Below are positions 8,453-15,720 of a stretch of 21,199 nt of DNA, piece by piece. The DNA comes from JABMRP01 sp964444795 (GTDB lineage Bacteria > Planctomycetota > Planctomycetia > Pirellulales > Thermoguttaceae). The stretch is from contig CAYUIQ010000162.1 in NCBI GenBank assembly GCA_964444795.1, positions 1 to 21,199 of the forward strand, written 5' to 3'. The position numbers and the translations under genes are program-made. Numbering within the stretch: the first letter of the stretch is position 1; each line of letters opens with the position of its first letter. The notes beneath the pieces were generated by a model, which saw nothing but the letters and a program-made list of their open reading frames with translations, did not search any database and was not told the DNA's origin.

Positions 8453-8472
8453 CACAAAGTAGCAGACCGCAT

Positions 8473-8501
8473 TTGTATCAGTCGCCCGGGCCTGTTAGAC
8501 T
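8473..8501 (+). promoter_or_regulatory. Predicted promoter for the Gfo/Idh/MocA-TIM barrel pair
   Basis: TTGTAT (8473-8478) and TAGACT (8496-8501) are separated by 17 bases. The leader to the ATG at 8544 would be about 36 bases. The divergent - strand promoter lies only 20 bases away, so one regulator could serve both directions. Confidence 0.35.
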
Positions 8502-8543
8502 GGTGGATCGAGCGATCGGGTACCAAAACACGGAGACCAGGCA

Positions 8544-9989
8544 ATGACTCCCACCACACGGCGGCGTTTCTTATACCAATCGATGCTCGGTGCCACGGCG
8601 GCGCTGCCCGTCACCCAACGGTTGGTGGCAGCCGAGCCGCGGTCGACCAGCCCGAACGAGCGAATCAACATGGCGGTGATCGGCACGGGCAGCCGCGGCT
8701 CGGCCCATGCGGGGGCTTTTTCATCGCGGGCCGATTGCCGGGTGACGTACGTCTGCGACGCCGATCTCGGCCGGGCCGGATCGGTCGCCGGAGCTTGCGA
8801 TAAGCGTCAAGGCCACAAGCCCACCGCCGTGCAGGACATGCGGCGGATCTTCGACGACAAATCGGTCGACGCCGTTTCGATCGCCACCTGCAACCATTGG
8901 CATTCGCTGGCGGCGATTTGGGCGATGCAGGCGGGTAAGGACGTGTACGTCGAAAAGCCGGTGAGCCACAACGTCAGCGAAGGCCGACGCATGGTCCAGG
9001 CGGCGCGGAAGTACGACCGCATCTGTCAGGTCGGCACCCAATATCGCTCCGACGGAACCTGCAAGGCCGCGGCCCGGTTCATGGCCGAAGGCAAGTTGGG
9101 CAAGGTCACGCTGGCACGAAGCATCACCTACAAGCGCCGCAGTTCGATCGGACCGGTCGTCGAAGGCAAGGTGCCCGACGGCGTCGACTACAACCTGTGG
9201 GCTGGCCCCGCGCCGATGAGCCCGATCACACGACGCAACTTCCACTACGACTGGCACTGGTTCTGGGAAACGGGCAACGGCGACATCGGTAACAGCGACG
9301 TCCACCGGGCCGACCTGGTCCGGTTCGGCTTGGGCGTGACGACGCTGCCGCGGGCGACGATATGTTACGGCGGTCGGGTTGGCTACACGGATTCGGCCCA
9401 GACGCCCAACACGCAGGTGGCCGTGCATGATTTCGGCGACGTGACTTTCGTGCAGGAAGTTCGCGGCCTGCCAACTCCCAAGTTTCACCGGCACGGCGGC
9501 GCCATTTTCACCGGCACTGAAGGTTACGTCGGCATGGCCGCCGGGAGCAGCGCGTTCTTCGATCCCAAGGGCGAGCTGGTCGAGAAACTTGCGGACGCCA
9601 GCGACGACCATTTCGGCAATTTCATCGAGGCGGTCCACAGTCGCGACCGCGACCACCTCAACGCGGAGATTTTCGGCGGGCATCTCGCGGCCGGGCTGTG
9701 CCACCTGGGGAACATCTCGTATCGGCTCGGACGACAGGCCGCCCCGAAAGAGATCCTCGAACAACTCGCATCGCACAAACTGCTGGACGACTTCAAAGAC
9801 ACGTTCGAGCGAACGCGGAAGCATCTGGCCGACAACGGCGTCGATATCGAAAAGACCCGGCTCACCGTGGGCCCCTGGCTCCAATTCGATCCGGACAAAG
9901 AGCAATTCGTCGGCAACGCGGCGGCCGACGCCATGCTCACTCGCGATTACCGCAAGCCGTTTGTCGTACCGGAAGAAAGTGAACTATGA
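8544..9989 (+). CDS. Tat-exported Gfo/Idh/MocA family oxidoreductase
   Basis: This 481-aa NAD(P)-dependent sugar or cyclitol oxidoreductase begins with a twin-arginine signal (TRRRFLYQ, residues 5-12, cleavage near Ala29-Ala30). A Rossmann domain follows: AVIGTGSRG at 44-52, NHWH at 117-120, and EKPVSHN at 137-143 with the catalytic-type EKP Lys. A GFO_IDH_MocA C-terminal domain runs from about 180 to 400. The WHWFWETGNGDIGNSDVH segment near 237-254 carries family-typical active-site His and Asp. Tat export suggests that it folds with its cofactor bound before leaving the cytoplasm, as in glucose-fructose oxidoreductase. GGAG eight bases before ATG supports the start. The stop codon overlaps the next start by 4 bases (ATGA), so the TIM-barrel gene is translationally coupled. 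Substrate unknown. Confidence 0.92.
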   Translation: MTPTTRRRFLYQSMLGATAALPVTQRLVAAEPRSTSPNERINMAVIGTGSRGSAHAGAFSSRADCRVTYVCDADLGRAGSVAGACDKRQGHKPTAVQDMRRIFDDKSVDAVSIATCNHWHSLAAIWAMQAGKDVYVEKPVSHNVSEGRRMVQAARKYDRICQVGTQYRSDGTCKAAARFMAEGKLGKVTLARSITYKRRSSIGPVVEGKVPDGVDYNLWAGPAPMSPITRRNFHYDWHWFWETGNGDIGNSDVHRADLVRFGLGVTTLPRATICYGGRVGYTDSAQTPNTQVAVHDFGDVTFVQEVRGLPTPKFHRHGGAIFTGTEGYVGMAAGSSAFFDPKGELVEKLADASDDHFGNFIEAVHSRDRDHLNAEIFGGHLAAGLCHLGNISYRLGRQAAPKEILEQLASHKLLDDFKDTFERTRKHLADNGVDIEKTRLTVGPWLQFDPDKEQFVGNAAADAMLTRDYRKPFVVPEESEL

Positions 9990-10879
9990 ACCGAAGAACG
10001 CTTGTCACACTAGCTCTCATCCTGCTTGCCCTGGCCCCCATCACCCGCGCCGCCGAGCCGGGACTAAAGATCGATCTGGTGCAAGGCTTGCACTGGAAGA
10101 CGTCGCACGGGGCGATGTCGAACTGGTTTTACAGGTACAAATGGGGCGAGCCGGAGACCCAGATCGAGATCCTCGCCGAGCGGGGCTACGATAGCGTGAT
10201 CCTTTCGCTCAAGGACGATCCGGGGCGATGGAAAACCCTGCCGGCGTATCTCAAGGCCTTGAAGCGGCACGACATGAAGCTGCTGGGGATCCACGCCCGA
10301 TTCTATCTCGAAGACGGCACGTATCCCCAGGTGATTAAGGACAATCTGCCGCTATTGCGCGACAGCAAGGTGGTGCTCATCCCCAGCGTGGGCAGCCGCA
10401 CAAAGCTGGACCGCCACGACCCGGCGGCGGTCGCGGTGGCCGTGAAGATCCTCAGGGAAATGGCCGACGATGCCAAAGAACACGGCCTGGGTGGCGTGGC
10501 CCCTTACATGCACATCGGCAACTGGATCGAAACAATCGACGACAACCTGCGCATCGCCAAGGCGGTCGATCGCCGTAACGTCGGCGTCATGTTCCACCTC
10601 CACCACTGGCAGGCGGTCGGCAATCGGGGTTACGACAAACTGCGCGAGGATCTCGTCAAGGCGAAGCCGTACCTGATGGTCGTGGTCATCCAGGGGACCG
10701 ACGAAGACGCGGCCACGCACAAGATCGTCGGCGAGGGCACGTTCGACATGACCCGGCTGGTGCGGATCCTCAAAGACGCGGACTACCAAGGCCCCCTGGG
10801 AACCATGGGCTACACCCAAAGCGGCGACATCCCGGCGAAACTCGATCGGGCGTTTAAGGCGTGGGAGGCGATGAAGTAG
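9986..10879 (+). CDS. Exported sugar isomerase/epimerase-like TIM-barrel protein
   Basis: This 297-aa protein has a Sec signal peptide (about 1-22, ending RAA) and a xylose-isomerase-like TIM barrel: ETQIEILAERGYDSVILS at 57-74, MKLLGIHARF at 97-106, NWIETIDDNLRIAKAVDRRN at 179-198, VGVMFHLHHW at 199-208, MVVVIQGTDE at 231-240. The last strand, LGTMGY near 271, stands where the family usually has a metal-binding Glu. The usual acidic metal ligands are hard to find: strand four reads YMHIGN instead of an LEPH-like motif, and the Asp strand reads FHLHHW. It may use His ligands or be a divergent subfamily. It overlaps the oxidoreductase gene by 4 bases, implying linked function on an oxidised sugar. 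It converges on the next gene with only four bases between stops. Confidence 0.83.
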   Translation: MNRRTLVTLALILLALAPITRAAEPGLKIDLVQGLHWKTSHGAMSNWFYRYKWGEPETQIEILAERGYDSVILSLKDDPGRWKTLPAYLKALKRHDMKLLGIHARFYLEDGTYPQVIKDNLPLLRDSKVVLIPSVGSRTKLDRHDPAAVAVAVKILREMADDAKEHGLGGVAPYMHIGNWIETIDDNLRIAKAVDRRNVGVMFHLHHWQAVGNRGYDKLREDLVKAKPYLMVVVIQGTDEDAATHKIVGEGTFDMTRLVRILKDADYQGPLGTMGYTQSGDIPAKLDRAFKAWEAMK

Positions 10880-10883
10880 AGGG

Positions 10884-11672
10884 CTAATACTGGGCCATGT
10901 ACGTCTCCAGGCCGCACTGTGCAACCACCGTCCTCCCCTGCTTGTCAATCCAATAGGTCCAGGGCATCACGCCGCGGCCGGTTTGATCAAAGCCGAACAG
11001 CCGGACCGCCTTGCCGCCGATGGGTGTTTCGATCGTACGGCGGAAGACGAGCGTCTGCTGGGGTTTGATCTGATCGAAATGGTCGACCAGTGTGAAACGG
11101 ATCGGATCGAACGGCTCGCGTGGCAGGCGTGCGACCGCATCGAACAGGGCCCAACAAACCGTGTACGGACCGTCCAGCGGCAGGATGCGTGGCTTGCCGT
11201 CGTCGGTAGTCAGCGAGAGTTGGCCTTTCTCCACCGCGGCGCGCCGCTGGAGCGACACCTCGGGAATGGGCCGGCCCTGACCATCGTGTACTCGGGCGCG
11301 AAACGACCACCGGCGGGGCGTCGCGAGCGGTGTTGCACTGGGACCCAACTGCAACACACCCTCCAACAGACGCCTCGACCGGATCGCGGCGCCCCGGCCG
11401 ACCATCGTGGCCCCGCTGAACAGCTTCTCGTGGCGAACGTGCAGCGAAATGTCGCCGTCGTCGCGCACGCGCCGGCTCAGCGTGAGCGTCCCCACTCGCG
11501 AATTGCCCGATCCGGTGGCGTGGATCCCGAACACCTGGGTCCAACCCCCCGCCGCATCGAACGTGCCCTCCGGCGCGGCGAGGTTCGTGCGATAGGCACC
11601 CAACGTGCTGATGGGAAAGTCATCGGCCAGGGGGTACTTTTGGTGTTGCGCGCTGTCTCGTTTCGGTGGCAT
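10884..11672 (-). CDS. Uncharacterised protein coupled to the Tat-type sulfatase
   Basis: I do not recognise this 262-aa protein. It has no signal peptide and no membrane helix. The N-terminus is polar (MPPKRDSAQHQKYP). Predicted strands and charged turns dominate, for example VGTLTLSRRVRDDGDISLHVRHEKL near 61-85, RRWSFRARVHDGQG near 121-134, and a C-terminal segment TYWIDKQGRTVVAQCGLETYMAQY. This is consistent with a mostly beta protein. It starts three bases after the sulfatase stop, and its GGAGG site is built from the last sulfatase codons, so the two are translationally coupled. The partner sulfatase is Tat-exported while this protein appears cytoplasmic. That fits a handling or accessory role, or loss of a leader. 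It is real by codon usage and coupling. Confidence 0.75.
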   Translation of the reverse strand: MPPKRDSAQHQKYPLADDFPISTLGAYRTNLAAPEGTFDAAGGWTQVFGIHATGSGNSRVGTLTLSRRVRDDGDISLHVRHEKLFSGATMVGRGAAIRSRRLLEGVLQLGPSATPLATPRRWSFRARVHDGQGRPIPEVSLQRRAAVEKGQLSLTTDDGKPRILPLDGPYTVCWALFDAVARLPREPFDPIRFTLVDHFDQIKPQQTLVFRRTIETPIGGKAVRLFGFDQTGRGVMPWTYWIDKQGRTVVAQCGLETYMAQY

Positions 11673-11675
11673 GGC

Positions 11676-13094
11676 TTATCCCTCCTCCCGGCGAGTCTTC
11701 GGACCGGCTGCCGGACGCGGACGTTTTGGCCTCGATGGACTCGTTCCCGCGGGCACCGGATCGAGCGACGCCTGGAAGTCGTCGAGCATCTTCCGATGGT
11801 CGGCCATCACGTCGGCGTACTGGGCGTCCTGGTAAAGGTTCTTCATCTCCCAAGGGTCGGCTTTCATGTCAAAAAGCTGTTCGACCGGGTCGTTTGGATA
11901 ACGGACGTATTTGAACCGCTCGCTTCGCACCATGCGGCCGCTGATGTGGTGCTCGCTGCTGATAAACTCCCGCCACTCCGGCGTTTCGCCCTCCAGCAAC
12001 GGCCGCAGACTTCGCCCCTTCACGCCTTCGGGCGATTTGATGCCGGCGTAGTCGCATAGCGTGGGCATCACATCCAGCCCGGAGACCAGATGGTTCGCGT
12101 CGCGCTGGTTCGCCGCCACGCGGCCCGGGCAACAGGCGACCATCGGCACCTTGGCCGCTTCTTCGTAGGGATACCACTTCGACACGTGCGAATGCCGGCC
12201 CCGCCCGTCGCCGTGGTCGGAAGTAAACACGATGACCGTGTTCTCCGCCTGCCCGGTCTCCTCGACCGCATCGAGCAGACGCCCCACGTCGGCATCGAGC
12301 ATCTCGACCATTCGGGCGTAGAGGTAGAGGTAATATCGCCATTGCTCGTCGTCGTACCAATCGCAGACGATTCGGTCCAACGCGGCCGGCGCCGGCGGGC
12401 GCGACTTATGGTTGGGCGGCAGCTCGGGCAACTCGTCGCGGATTTGCTCGTAGGGCAACCCGGCCGGCATCCGCTTGCCCGGGTGGTTGCCGTAGTAGCA
12501 GATGTCGTGTGGTTGCAGAAACGACGCGACCAGCAGATAGGGTTTGTCCCGGGGCGCGTTGCGAATGTACGCGTCGCAGGTGTGCGACAGGACGGCGTCG
12601 TCGATCTGGCCGTATCCACCGCGGGAAGGCAACAGCCGGAACCCGTCGTCGGGCCGGGGTGTGCCGCCGGGCAAATGCCACTTGCCGCAATGGACCGTTT
12701 CGTAACCATTCTCACCGAACCACTGTCCCAAGTTGGGCCGGCTGGGGTGAATCGGCCGTCCGTTGCTTATCACGCCCGTCTCGACCGGCATCCGCCCGGT
12801 CATCAGGCTGCTGCGTGCCGGCGAGCACACGGGGCTGGTGCTGTACGACTCGATGAACGTGGTCCCCCGGCCGATCAACCGGTCGAGATGCGGCGTTTGC
12901 ACATCGGGAGAACCGTGAGCGCCCAGTGCGTCGAGCCCGAGTTGATCGCAAATGACAAACAGCAGATTCGGCGGACGGTCTCGAGCCACAGCGGGCGCTG
13001 CAACACTCGGCGCCGTACCGGCGACCAGCGCTCCGCCGGCGCCGGCGATTCCCGTGCGTAGAAAATCCCGCCGATTAGTCTTGTCGCGTGGCAT
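11676..13094 (-). CDS. Tat-exported sulfatase (CSPAR motif)
   Basis: This 472-aa formylglycine sulfatase has a twin-arginine signal (NRRDFLRTG, residues 7-15, with an Ala-rich stretch to about 37). Motifs are: metal-site ICDQ at 48-51, CSPAR at 90-94 (Cys90 becomes formylglycine) followed by SSLMTGR, KWH at 138-140, QPHD at 195-198, TSDHGDGRGRHSH at 291-303 and an active-site Lys near 306. The frame opens far upstream, but ATG at 13094 has GGAG six bases before it and starts the Tat signal directly. It differs from the other sulfatase here in export route and active-site motif, so the two probably act on different sulfate positions. The Lys/Arg/Pro-rich tail ends at REEG. Substrate unknown. 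It follows the DUF4177-like gene by 68 bases. Confidence 0.92.
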   Translation of the reverse strand: MPRDKTNRRDFLRTGIAGAGGALVAGTAPSVAAPAVARDRPPNLLFVICDQLGLDALGAHGSPDVQTPHLDRLIGRGTTFIESYSTSPVCSPARSSLMTGRMPVETGVISNGRPIHPSRPNLGQWFGENGYETVHCGKWHLPGGTPRPDDGFRLLPSRGGYGQIDDAVLSHTCDAYIRNAPRDKPYLLVASFLQPHDICYYGNHPGKRMPAGLPYEQIRDELPELPPNHKSRPPAPAALDRIVCDWYDDEQWRYYLYLYARMVEMLDADVGRLLDAVEETGQAENTVIVFTSDHGDGRGRHSHVSKWYPYEEAAKVPMVACCPGRVAANQRDANHLVSGLDVMPTLCDYAGIKSPEGVKGRSLRPLLEGETPEWREFISSEHHISGRMVRSERFKYVRYPNDPVEQLFDMKADPWEMKNLYQDAQYADVMADHRKMLDDFQASLDPVPAGTSPSRPKRPRPAAGPKTRREEG

Positions 13095-13162
13095 GAAGAT
13101 CTCCATGGAAGAGGTGACGGCCGTGTTGTGCCGGGCTACTTTTTGGGGAAGCCGTGTACAAG

Positions 13163-13459
13163 TCAGAGCGGTCGCTTGAAGTAGAAAACCGTTTCGGTCG
13201 TCGTCCCCTCGTTGGAAATGTTCGCCACGGAGACGAGTTCCCAGCCTTCTCTTCCCGCCTTGTTGATCTGATGCCCGAGGTCGCCATACCCCTTGTCGAG
13301 AACATGCGGAATCGCCATGTGTTGCCACCCGGCAACCGGAACCGCGTCGTCGTCGGCCTTCTGATCTTCGGCCCGTGTGTTGACGACGAGCAACGCGCAG
13401 AGGCAGATTATGACGCACAGCAGCAGGACTCCGGCGGTCACACTCTTGAACGGTTTCAT
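13163..13459 (-). CDS. Small exported or anchored DUF4177-like protein
   Basis: This 98-aa protein has an N-terminal hydrophobic segment (about 7-28, VTAGVLLLCVIICLCALLVV) acting as signal peptide or membrane anchor. A short domain follows, with INKAGREGWELVSVAN at 65-80 and a final strand TETVFYFKR. The GxEGWELVSV pattern is the hallmark of the DUF4177 fold, which is small and functionally undefined. Two ATGs lie close together. AAAGGAG directly abuts the first, so the second (13459), with a six-base spacing, is preferred. A promoter with a perfect TTGACA -35 box lies just upstream. It may be the first gene of a unit with the sulfatase and the 262-aa protein. Confidence 0.8.
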   Translation of the reverse strand: MKPFKSVTAGVLLLCVIICLCALLVVNTRAEDQKADDDAVPVAGWQHMAIPHVLDKGYGDLGHQINKAGREGWELVSVANISNEGTTTETVFYFKRPL

Positions 13460-13521
13460 CGACATCTCCTTTTCCAATGGAAAACTCATCGCCGTGACCA
13501 GACCGACCGGGCACGACCGTC

Positions 13522-13551
13522 AGTATCATGCTCCGCGGCCGGACGTGTCAA
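13522..13551 (-). promoter_or_regulatory. Predicted promoter for the DUF4177-like gene
   Basis: On the - strand, a consensus TTGACA (13551-13546) is followed after 18 bases by GATACT (13527-13522). The leader to ATG 13459 would be about 57 bases. It lies in the 122-base gap after the beta-helix gene. Confidence 0.5.
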
Positions 13552-13581
13552 GTCCGTGGGGCGGGACCACATCACCGCCAA

Positions 13582-15627
13582 TCAGGGCTGCCGTGTACGG
13601 TATTCGTCCCGGTACAGGCCGATACGCTCAAACGGTATCTTCTGGAACCCGGGCAACCCCTTCAGCACGGCCGCGTCGTCGCGTAGCCGGAAATCCAGCT
13701 TCGCGGCGTCTTGGAAGCCGGGATCTTCGTCGATCGCCGGGTTGTCGGCTACGGTGCCCATCTCGACGACCTCCCCGGCGAGCCGCATGGGGCCGCTTGC
13801 GTGGATGATATTGAGCCGAATGACGTTCCCCTTGGGCGCGCCGGGCGTGTCCTCCAGCAGGGTAAGCAATTGCGGATAACGCTCCGACCAGGGCGGCTGC
13901 TTGTAGGGCATGGCCTCCAATCGCGTGGGCATGATGCCGCCGGGCTCGACGTGATACTTCATCCAGTTCAGCCCGCGGTTGCCGAAGCGGATCGATTCCT
14001 TGCAGTCGGTGATGACGTTGTTCTCGATCCGGTTGTCGCGGCCGCCGCCGATGAGCATCGCCCGGGCGGTCCGGCAGATCACGTTGCCCACGACGATCGT
14101 TCCGCTGGCGCAATCGTCGAGGTAGACGCCTTGGGCGCCGTGCAGGCCGGGCCCGCTGACGTCGTGGATGAAATTGTGGCGGATCACGTTTCCGCGAACG
14201 GTCCAATCGCGGCCGGTGTAGAAGACGCCCACGTCGCCCGTCTCGCGGCAGACGTCGTGGATCTCGTTCATCTCCATCACGTTCTCATTGCCGCCGAAAC
14301 CGACGGCCATGTGCGGCGCGTCGTGGATCAGATTGTGGGCGGCCCGGTTGCCTACCCCGCCGAGATGAACGGCCGCGGCGTAGGTTCGCTTCAGCCGGCC
14401 GAAGTGGTGGATGTGGTTGTTCAGGGCATAATTGCCCGCGGGAGTCAGCATGCGGCGGTCGCCACCGGAAATACTGATCCCGGCCGTGCCAATCTGGTAC
14501 AGGTCGCAGCCGGCGACGCCGTGGTTCTTACCGCCGCGAACGGCGATCCCGGCGCCGCCCGTGTTGCGCACCGTACACCCGGCCACGAGATTCCCCCGGC
14601 CGCCGACGATCTCGACGCCGGAGCCCCGGGTGGTCTCCAGCGTCAAGTCTCGCAGCACGACGTGCGACGCGTCGCGCAGGGCCACCAGCGGCGTCTGGAG
14701 TACCGAGAAGACAATGCGCGCCCGATCGATCGCCTCCGGCGGCCAGAGATAGAGGACGCCCGTGGTGCGATCGAGATACCACTCGCCCGGCATGTCGAGT
14801 TCGGGCAGCAGATTGACCGCATAGTACCGTTGCCCCTTGCGATAGCCGTAGTTGTGTGGCGGCGGCGCCAAGCTGATCGTCCGTCGTTGCGTGTCGATCG
14901 ACGCGACTCGCTGGTACTGATCCGACCAATCCCAGAACCAGTATCCTTGCAGCCAGAGATCCTTCTCCGCGGTCCATCGATTGGGTCGGTCGCCCTCGTA
15001 GATAAGCTTGCCGCTCCGGTCGCCGGTAATACCGTGAACCTTCATTGGCTTATCACCCGCGACGTCGACGATGCGAACGAAACCTTCGTTGGGCCATCGG
15101 GCCAGCGTCAGCGGCCGGTCGTTGAAGAAGACTTCCGCCCGGCGGCCACCGGGAGCCACTTGCCCCAGATCGGTCACGCCCAGCGACTTGAGGTTCGCCT
15201 CGAACACTTTACCCCGGGCGGCGACGTCCAGACGATCGAGGACCCCCACATCGCCGACGACCTTGAAGGCCTCCGGCGCAATGCGTTGCCCACCGGTCAG
15301 CCGCACCTCCTGCCCGGAGACGGCGCGGTACACAACCGGGCTCGCCTCGCTGCCGGAGTCGGCGGCGGTCAGTTCGAACGTTTCCTTCATCCGGTAGGTG
15401 CCCTCGGCCAACCATACGGTAAGCGGTTCCTTGCCCGCGGCACCCTGGGTAAGCTGCTGGCGCACGGCCTGGCGAGCCCGGCCGACGGTCTGAAAAGGCC
15501 GATCCTCGGTACCGGGATGGGCATCGGCGCCAAGCGGCGAGACGTGGAAATCGGCCCCGGCGGTTCCGCAGGTCAGAAGAAGCAGGAGGACCGACGGGAG
15601 AAGATACTGAAAGGGAGTGTTCTTCAT
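13582..15627 (-). CDS. GH141-like secreted parallel beta-helix protein
   Basis: This 681-aa protein has a signal peptide (about 1-24) and the two-part layout of right-handed beta-helix glycosidases like GH141. The N-terminal part has FHVSPLGADAHPGT near 27 and PFQTVGRARQAV near 44. It continues with LAEGTYRM, then NDRPLTLARWPNEGFVRI near 169, and ends with DMPGEWYLDRTTGVLYLWPP near 278. From about 310 to 560 there are helix rungs rich in N-x-I-x-x, such as ALNNHIHHFG and GNVIRHNFIHDVSG. Conserved Asp candidates are in ETGDVGVFY (Asp465) and GVYLDDCASG (Asp504/505). Characterised GH141 members act on fucose or xylan; the substrate here is unknown. The in-frame extension upstream to 15708 is rejected because it overlaps the predicted promoter. 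Shine-Dalgarno is weak. Fold confident, enzyme family probable. Confidence 0.82.
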   Translation of the reverse strand: MKNTPFQYLLPSVLLLLLTCGTAGADFHVSPLGADAHPGTEDRPFQTVGRARQAVRQQLTQGAAGKEPLTVWLAEGTYRMKETFELTAADSGSEASPVVYRAVSGQEVRLTGGQRIAPEAFKVVGDVGVLDRLDVAARGKVFEANLKSLGVTDLGQVAPGGRRAEVFFNDRPLTLARWPNEGFVRIVDVAGDKPMKVHGITGDRSGKLIYEGDRPNRWTAEKDLWLQGYWFWDWSDQYQRVASIDTQRRTISLAPPPHNYGYRKGQRYYAVNLLPELDMPGEWYLDRTTGVLYLWPPEAIDRARIVFSVLQTPLVALRDASHVVLRDLTLETTRGSGVEIVGGRGNLVAGCTVRNTGGAGIAVRGGKNHGVAGCDLYQIGTAGISISGGDRRMLTPAGNYALNNHIHHFGRLKRTYAAAVHLGGVGNRAAHNLIHDAPHMAVGFGGNENVMEMNEIHDVCRETGDVGVFYTGRDWTVRGNVIRHNFIHDVSGPGLHGAQGVYLDDCASGTIVVGNVICRTARAMLIGGGRDNRIENNVITDCKESIRFGNRGLNWMKYHVEPGGIMPTRLEAMPYKQPPWSERYPQLLTLLEDTPGAPKGNVIRLNIIHASGPMRLAGEVVEMGTVADNPAIDEDPGFQDAAKLDFRLRDDAAVLKGLPGFQKIPFERIGLYRDEYRTRQP

Positions 15628-15680
15628 CGGGTTGTTCTCAGCAGTGTTCACGGCGAGGTTCGTATCCAAACTCCACCGAG

Positions 15681-15708
15681 AGTATACTTGGCGCGATTGT
15701 CGGGTCAA
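15681..15708 (-). promoter_or_regulatory. Predicted promoter for the GH141-like gene
   Basis: On the - strand, TTGACC (15708-15703) and TATACT (15686-15681) are 16 bases apart. Each box matches the sigma-70 consensus at five of six positions. It lies just past the stop of the GH5-like gene, so the beta-helix gene can be transcribed independently with a leader of about 45 bases. Confidence 0.55.
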
Positions 15709-15720
15709 GTGTTTGGGGGA

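Noticed and set aside
5972..8455. Hydrazine synthesis as the function of the HzsA-related protein
   Set aside because: No HzsB/C-like partner or other anammox gene is present, and HzsA-like proteins occur widely in planctomycetes that do not perform anammox.
13131..13155. GTAG followed by a CCCGGCACAACACGG segment on the - strand, resembling a solo REP
   Set aside because: Only a 4-bp stem can form and it does not match the GTAG element at 4-60. Chance is the simpler explanation.
13095..13529. N-terminal extension of the Tat-type sulfatase (617-aa reading)
   Set aside because: The extension overlaps the DUF4177-like gene in another frame. The internal ATG at 13094 has a good ribosome binding site and begins a Tat signal.
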